10,356 bases of DNA from NCBI GenBank assembly GCA_937934385.1, contig CALGZV010000299.1, positions 1 through 10,356 of the forward strand. The letters are read 5' to 3'. Every line of letters starts with the position of its first letter. Within the stretch, counting starts at the first letter, position 1. A model generated the notes under the pieces. That model was not told the DNA's origin. It saw only the letters and a program-made list of their open reading frames with translations, and made no database searches. Origin of the DNA: an uncultured Clostridia bacterium (GTDB lineage Bacteria; Bacillota; Clostridia; Oscillospirales; CAG-272). The position numbers and the translations under genes are program-made. This document shows positions 6,665-10,356 of this stretch, piece after piece.

Positions 6665-7534
6665 TTGAATGCTCTCTGGCGTTTTTTAATGAATCTCGGT
6701 GATAATTTTAAAGGAATTATCATGTCGATCGGGTTCAAGGATATTGCGGATATCCTTATAGTTGCTGTATTTTTTTATTACGCTATAAAATTTTTGCGCG
6801 ACCGACGTGCGGGTAAACTTGCATTCGGAGTTGTGCTTTTGTTTGCGATACAGATAATAAGCGATCTGTTTGATTTTGTAGCGCTTCGTTTTCTGCTTCA
6901 GAATGTTTTTCAGATCGGACTTATCGCTTTTGTAATACTCTTTCAGCCGGAGCTTCGATCCGCTCTTGAAAAGATCGGTGGCGGCGGAGGTTCGATAAAG
7001 ACAATTATAGGAATGACAGGAGAACGTGATTCGCCTACAAAGGCAAATATGATATCTGCGATCGGAGAAGCAGTCTGTGATATGTCCAAGGATAAAACAG
7101 GCGCGCTTATTGTTATAGAACGAAGCACGAAGCTCGGAGACATAATCGGAAGCGGAGTTATCGTGAACGCTGATGTAACGCCGTTTCTTATTAAAAACAT
7201 CTTTTTTAACAAGGCCCCTTTGCATGACGGCGCAATGATTATCCGCGATTTCAGAATATATGCCGCAGGATGCTTTTTACCTCTTTCATCAAATGATGAT
7301 ATTATCAAGGACCTCGGAACAAGGCACAGAGCTGCTATTGGAATGAGTGAAAACAGCGATGCGGTAGTTATTGTTGTTTCAGAGGAGACCGGGACGATAT
7401 CGATCGCGCTTGAGGGCAAACTGTACAGGAATCTTAACTACAGTTCGCTTATAGGTATGCTCGGCGAACAACTGACGGCAGATTCAGAAAGCGGTGTTAT
7501 AAGAAAGTTCCGTATGAGGAAAAAAAGAGGGTGA
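6665..7534 (+). CDS. cdaA: Membrane diadenylate cyclase CdaA (c-di-AMP synthase)
   Basis: CdaA condenses two ATP into the second messenger c-di-AMP, which controls potassium and osmolyte balance and cell-wall homeostasis. I start at TTG 6665 because AAAGGGTGA precedes it by 8 bases, giving 289 residues; ATG 6638 would add nine unremarkable residues. Counted from ATG 6638, the N-terminus has three membrane segments (roughly 35-54, 60-77, 86-102), then FQPELRSALEKIG (102-114). The DAC catalytic domain carries the DGA motif in LHDGAMII (197-199) and RHR in GTRHRAAIGMSE (229-231), both needed for ATP binding and cyclisation. Length and layout are normal for CdaA (DacA, YbbP). cdaR follows after 6 bases, the standard operon partner. 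The promoter region and two hairpins upstream suggest a structured leader. The identification is secure; only the start codon is open. Confidence 0.95.
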   Translation: MNALWRFLMNLGDNFKGIIMSIGFKDIADILIVAVFFYYAIKFLRDRRAGKLAFGVVLLFAIQIISDLFDFVALRFLLQNVFQIGLIAFVILFQPELRSALEKIGGGGGSIKTIIGMTGERDSPTKANMISAIGEAVCDMSKDKTGALIVIERSTKLGDIIGSGVIVNADVTPFLIKNIFFNKAPLHDGAMIIRDFRIYAAGCFLPLSSNDDIIKDLGTRHRAAIGMSENSDAVVIVVSEETGTISIALEGKLYRNLNYSSLIGMLGEQLTADSESGVIRKFRMRKKRG

Positions 7535-7540
7535 TCGGTT

Positions 7541-8812
7541 ATGGAAAAAAAGGAAAAAAGAATGACCGACTATGAAAAGCATCTTTTAGAAAAAGACGGG
7601 GATTACCGCATAAAAGGTACCCGCTTCTTCAATATTTTTGCAAGACTTGTTGCTCTTCTCATAGCTTTCGGAATATGGATATATGCGAAAGAAAATGATA
7701 CGGTTATCGGAGATATATCTTTTTCCGGAATCCCGGTAAAGATTGTAAATACATCCGATACTCCTTTGTCCGTTATAAGCGGATATAATTCTACCGTAGA
7801 TGTTGTACTTGAGGGTAAAAAGGGAACGGTTCGTTCTATAACTGCGGATGATATTGAGATAGTTGCCGACGTATCAGATATTACATCAGCCGGAAGGCAC
7901 ACAGTACCTATAGATATCAGCGCTCCCGAGGGGGCGACAGTTGTGTCACAGAGTTTGTCATCTGTGTCGGTTTATATGGATAAAACAATATCAATAACTG
8001 TTCCGGTGCAGGTGCGCTACAGTGCCTATATGCTTGATGACGGATACGAGCTTGGAGACGCGGTTCCGAGTATAAGTCAGATTACGGTTTCTGGACCTGA
8101 AAATGTTCTTAAGGACGTGTATGCTGCCGAGACAGCGCTGGATCTCGGACATATAACCGGATCGGTTGTAATGACAGGAGACCTTGTGCTTGTTGATGCG
8201 GACGGAAGTGAAATATCAAATCCTTATGTTAAGCTGCAGACCAGTGCAGTTCAGGTTTCTGTTCCGCTTCAGATTGTAAAAACCCTTCCTCTGGCGGTTG
8301 ATTTTAAATACGGATATATTAATGAAGCAAATTCGGCAATAACCGTTACTCCTGCTGAGATCGAAGTAAAAGGAGAGGTTTCTGCGCTTGAAGAGCTTGA
8401 AAAACTGTCTATAGCTACTATAGATGAAAAACATCTATCCGGAGATACATTTGTTCAGCCGATAACATTGCCTGACGGCATTTCAAAGATATCTGATTTT
8501 GAGACTGCAACTGTACGTATAAGCCATATTGGAACTGCGCTTAAAAGTATAGTTATAGACGAATTTGATGTTAGTAATCCGAACGCTTTGAATTATGATC
8601 TTCAAAGCAGATCACTTACGGTGACTCTTCGCGGACCGGTGTCAGTCCTTGCGGATATTACAAATGAGACGGTAACTGCGTCTATAGATCTTAATTTCGA
8701 TAAAAGTGTAAACGGTATTTCCACAGTTCCGGTGAAAATAAATATATCAGCAGCTTTGCCGGAGGTATACGAGATAGGTGAATACACTATGTCTGTTCGT
8801 TTGCGGCCGTAG
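7541..8812 (+). CDS. cdaR: CdaR, YbbR-repeat regulator of CdaA
   Basis: The product has 423 residues. ATG 7541 follows a GAGGGTGA ribosome site that overlaps the cdaA stop codon, so translation of the two is probably coupled. A charged cytoplasmic N-terminus (1-28) is followed by one membrane helix (about 29-49, FFNIFARLVALLIAFGIWIYA). The extracellular part is then made of four YbbR-type beta-rich repeats at roughly 54-146, 148-240, 242-328 and 332-423. Repeat signatures include ITVSGPENVL (181-190), a VTPAEIEVKGEVSALEEL segment (269-286) and LTVTLRGPVSVL (359-370). In Bacillus and Listeria, CdaR binds CdaA in the membrane and modulates c-di-AMP synthesis, and gene order alone supports the same role here. 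Family members vary in repeat number; four is within the usual range. No enzymatic motif is expected. The stop codon TAG lies inside a terminator-like palindrome. Confidence 0.92.
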   Translation: MEKKEKRMTDYEKHLLEKDGDYRIKGTRFFNIFARLVALLIAFGIWIYAKENDTVIGDISFSGIPVKIVNTSDTPLSVISGYNSTVDVVLEGKKGTVRSITADDIEIVADVSDITSAGRHTVPIDISAPEGATVVSQSLSSVSVYMDKTISITVPVQVRYSAYMLDDGYELGDAVPSISQITVSGPENVLKDVYAAETALDLGHITGSVVMTGDLVLVDADGSEISNPYVKLQTSAVQVSVPLQIVKTLPLAVDFKYGYINEANSAITVTPAEIEVKGEVSALEELEKLSIATIDEKHLSGDTFVQPITLPDGISKISDFETATVRISHIGTALKSIVIDEFDVSNPNALNYDLQSRSLTVTLRGPVSVLADITNETVTASIDLNFDKSVNGISTVPVKINISAALPEVYEIGEYTMSVRLRP

Positions 8813-8826
8813 CTACGGCACTTTTT
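8806..8826 (+). terminator. Small terminator-like palindrome overlapping the cdaR stop codon
   Basis: GCCGTAGCTACGGC (8806-8819) is a perfect 14-base palindrome. As RNA it gives a 5-pair stem GCCGT/ACGGC with an AGCT loop, followed by AC and five T's (8822-8826). The cdaR stop TAG (8810-8812) spans the last stem base and the loop. The short stem suggests partial rather than full termination before the dehydrogenase gene. Confidence 0.4.
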
Positions 8827-8847
8827 AAAACGTGTGAAAAAATGAAA

Positions 8848-8854
8848 AAGGAAG
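8848..8854 (+). promoter_or_regulatory. Ribosome binding site that sets the dehydrogenase start
   Basis: AAGGAAG ends 8 bases before ATG 8863. The earlier in-frame ATG at 8842 has no ribosome site, so 8863 is preferred. Confidence 0.6.
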
Positions 8855-8862
8855 AAAAAAAT

Positions 8863-10356
8863 ATGACGGGAGATATCGGAGGCTCTGGCAACGGAATAAA
8901 AAGACTGCTTGTGCGGGGGATAAATCTTCCGTATACGTCCGATGCGAAATGCGCAAAGGAGATGGCGGCTTATAAGCTTAAACGGCTAATGCCGGAGTGC
9001 AGGATACTGTCGGCCGAAATATTCAAAAGGTCGGTCGACGCCCGCAGACGCGGTGATATCCGTTTTATATATACAGTCAGCGTCGAAGCAGAAGCTCCCG
9101 GATCTGCAAAGCTGCCTGATGATAAAGATATATCCGAAGTTCCGCAGGAAGATGCGGAGATTGTTTTGGGAACAAAGCCGCTTACCGACCGTCCGGTTAT
9201 TATCGGATTCGGTCCGGCGGGGATGTTTGCCGCTCTTTTTCTTTCATTCCGGGGATACAGACCGCTTGTACTTGAGCGCGGAGGTTCGGTGGACGAGCGC
9301 GTTTCGGCTGTTGAGAATTTCTATAAAAACGGAAAACTTGATACGAATACTAATATTCAGTTCGGAGCGGGCGGCGCAGGTACATTTTCGGACGGAAAGC
9401 TTACGACGCGCATCGGGGACAGGCGATGCCGCACGGTACTGGATATGCTTCACAGGCTCGGCGCTCCCGACGATATACTTGTAAATGCCAAACCGCATAT
9501 CGGGACGGATATTCTTCGTAATGTGGTGAAAAATGCTGCCGAAGAGATAATAAAGCTCGGCGGAGAGATCAGATATAATTCTGCTGTCAGTGACATTGTG
9601 CTGCGCGGAGGCAGAGCGGACAAGCTTATTACGACGAATGGCGATACCGGATGCGGCCTGGTTATTCTTGCTGTCGGTCACAGCGCAAGAGATACATATG
9701 CTATGCTTATGCGCAGAGGGATTACGGTCGTTCCGAAGCCATTTTCGATGGGTGTTCGTATTGAACATCTTCAAAGCGATATTGATGCAGCGCTTTACGG
9801 CGAATGTGCCGGCGATCCGATACTTCCTCCTGCTGAGTATAATATGAGCAGGCGCTTCGGCGACCGTGCTGTATACACATTCTGTATGTGTCCCGGAGGT
9901 GAGGTAGTCGCTGCAGCGTCGGAGGAAGGCGGACTTGTTGTAAACGGGATGAGCAGCTATGCGAGAAACGGCAGAAATGCAAATTCTGCAGTTGCTGTAT
10001 CGCTCGGGCTTTGCAGCACGCCAGATGAACAAATAGAACTTCAGAGACGGTATGAGAGAGCGGCTTTTGAGGCGGGAGGCGGTGATTATTGCGCACCGGT
10101 GCAGACGCTCGGCGATTTTATTTCCGGGAAATGTATCAGCGAACCGGGAAGAGTATACCCTACATATATGAACGGAAATGTATCTGATCCGAAGGTAAGG
10201 GTTGCAGATATATCCGGTATTATGAATAGTGTTCTCGGAGAGGACGCTACTGCGATGATGCGCGAAGCACTCGGCCATTTCGGACGTCAGATACGCGGAT
10301 TCGATGCTCCTGATTCGATTATAACTGGAATTGAAAGCCGGACATCGGCGCCTGTA
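8863..10356 (+). CDS. FAD-dependent dehydrogenase of the COG2509 type (3' end cut by window)
   Basis: An open frame runs from ATG 8863 to the last base without a stop; 498 residues are visible. An N-terminal region of about 105 residues precedes the flavin domain. The dinucleotide-binding motif is VIIGFGPAGMFAA (112-124), with acidic Glu138 in VLERG for the FAD ribose. Family-specific blocks follow: NIQFGAGGAGTFSDGKLTTR (164-183), AVGHSARD (270-277), PFSMGVRIEH, FCMCPGGEVV, NGMSSYARNGRNANSA and, near the edge, GIESRTSAPV. These match the conserved but poorly characterised 'uncharacterized FAD-dependent dehydrogenase' family, often annotated NAD(P)/FAD-dependent oxidoreductase. From the family, about 30-40 residues remain, including a C-terminal GEGAGYAGGI motif. 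It should be a soluble flavoprotein; the substrate is unknown. It lies 50 bases after cdaR behind a weak terminator-like palindrome, so partial read-through from cdaA-cdaR is likely. Its codons are somewhat more GC-rich than those of the left-hand genes. Confidence 0.9.
   Translation, partial: MTGDIGGSGNGIKRLLVRGINLPYTSDAKCAKEMAAYKLKRLMPECRILSAEIFKRSVDARRRGDIRFIYTVSVEAEAPGSAKLPDDKDISEVPQEDAEIVLGTKPLTDRPVIIGFGPAGMFAALFLSFRGYRPLVLERGGSVDERVSAVENFYKNGKLDTNTNIQFGAGGAGTFSDGKLTTRIGDRRCRTVLDMLHRLGAPDDILVNAKPHIGTDILRNVVKNAAEEIIKLGGEIRYNSAVSDIVLRGGRADKLITTNGDTGCGLVILAVGHSARDTYAMLMRRGITVVPKPFSMGVRIEHLQSDIDAALYGECAGDPILPPAEYNMSRRFGDRAVYTFCMCPGGEVVAAASEEGGLVVNGMSSYARNGRNANSAVAVSLGLCSTPDEQIELQRRYERAAFEAGGGDYCAPVQTLGDFISGKCISEPGRVYPTYMNGNVSDPKVRVADISGIMNSVLGEDATAMMREALGHFGRQIRGFDAPDSIITGIESRTSAPV

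Noticed and set aside
8842..8862. Earlier in-frame ATG for the FAD dehydrogenase
   Set aside because: No ribosome site precedes it, while AAGGAAG at 8848-8854 fits ATG 8863.
9244..10278. Long minus-strand open frame (344 codons)
   Set aside because: It is the antisense of the FAD dehydrogenase gene, whose forward frame carries clear family motifs; the reverse product is Arg/Ser/Cys-rich and matches nothing.

Overview
The window reads as chromosomal DNA of an anaerobic Bacillota (Clostridia-type, probably gut or rumen) bacterium. This is an inference from four things: Gram-positive lipoprotein and Shine-Dalgarno signals, a cdaA-cdaR pair of Firmicutes type, a clostridial family of orphan solute-binding lipoproteins, and moderate GC with frequent CTT, GGA and ATA codons. 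All seven genes lie on the + strand. No RNA gene, CRISPR array, insertion sequence or phage gene was found, and no gene-free stretch exceeds 300 bases.

Left part (1-5146), carbohydrate-related. Two tandem paralogous extracellular solute-binding lipoproteins come first; the first is cut by the window edge, and no permease genes are in view. A spacer with two long, wobble-containing hairpins follows. Next are a DUF4838-family protein (glycoside-hydrolase-like, without a signal peptide) and an SGNH/GDSL esterase-like hydrolase (also without a signal peptide). The last two are 27 bases apart, look co-transcribed, and end at a hairpin terminator.

Middle (5272-6447). A 12-helix MFS permease of the FucP-like sugar branch. 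Together the left and middle parts suggest capture, uptake and intracellular trimming of an acetylated or otherwise decorated oligosaccharide. The substrate cannot be read from the sequence.

Right part (6448-10356). A structured, AT-rich leader precedes cdaA (membrane diadenylate cyclase, makes c-di-AMP) and cdaR (YbbR-repeat regulator of CdaA), separated by 6 bases. A COG2509-type FAD-dependent dehydrogenase follows and runs off the right edge. A small terminator-like palindrome overlaps the cdaR stop codon, so the dehydrogenase may be only partly co-transcribed. The common downstream partner glmM is not here.

I do not see a clear undescribed system. The best candidates for a second look are the structured spacer before the DUF4838 gene, the doubled CxCxxC motif in that protein, and the hairpin-rich leader of cdaA.
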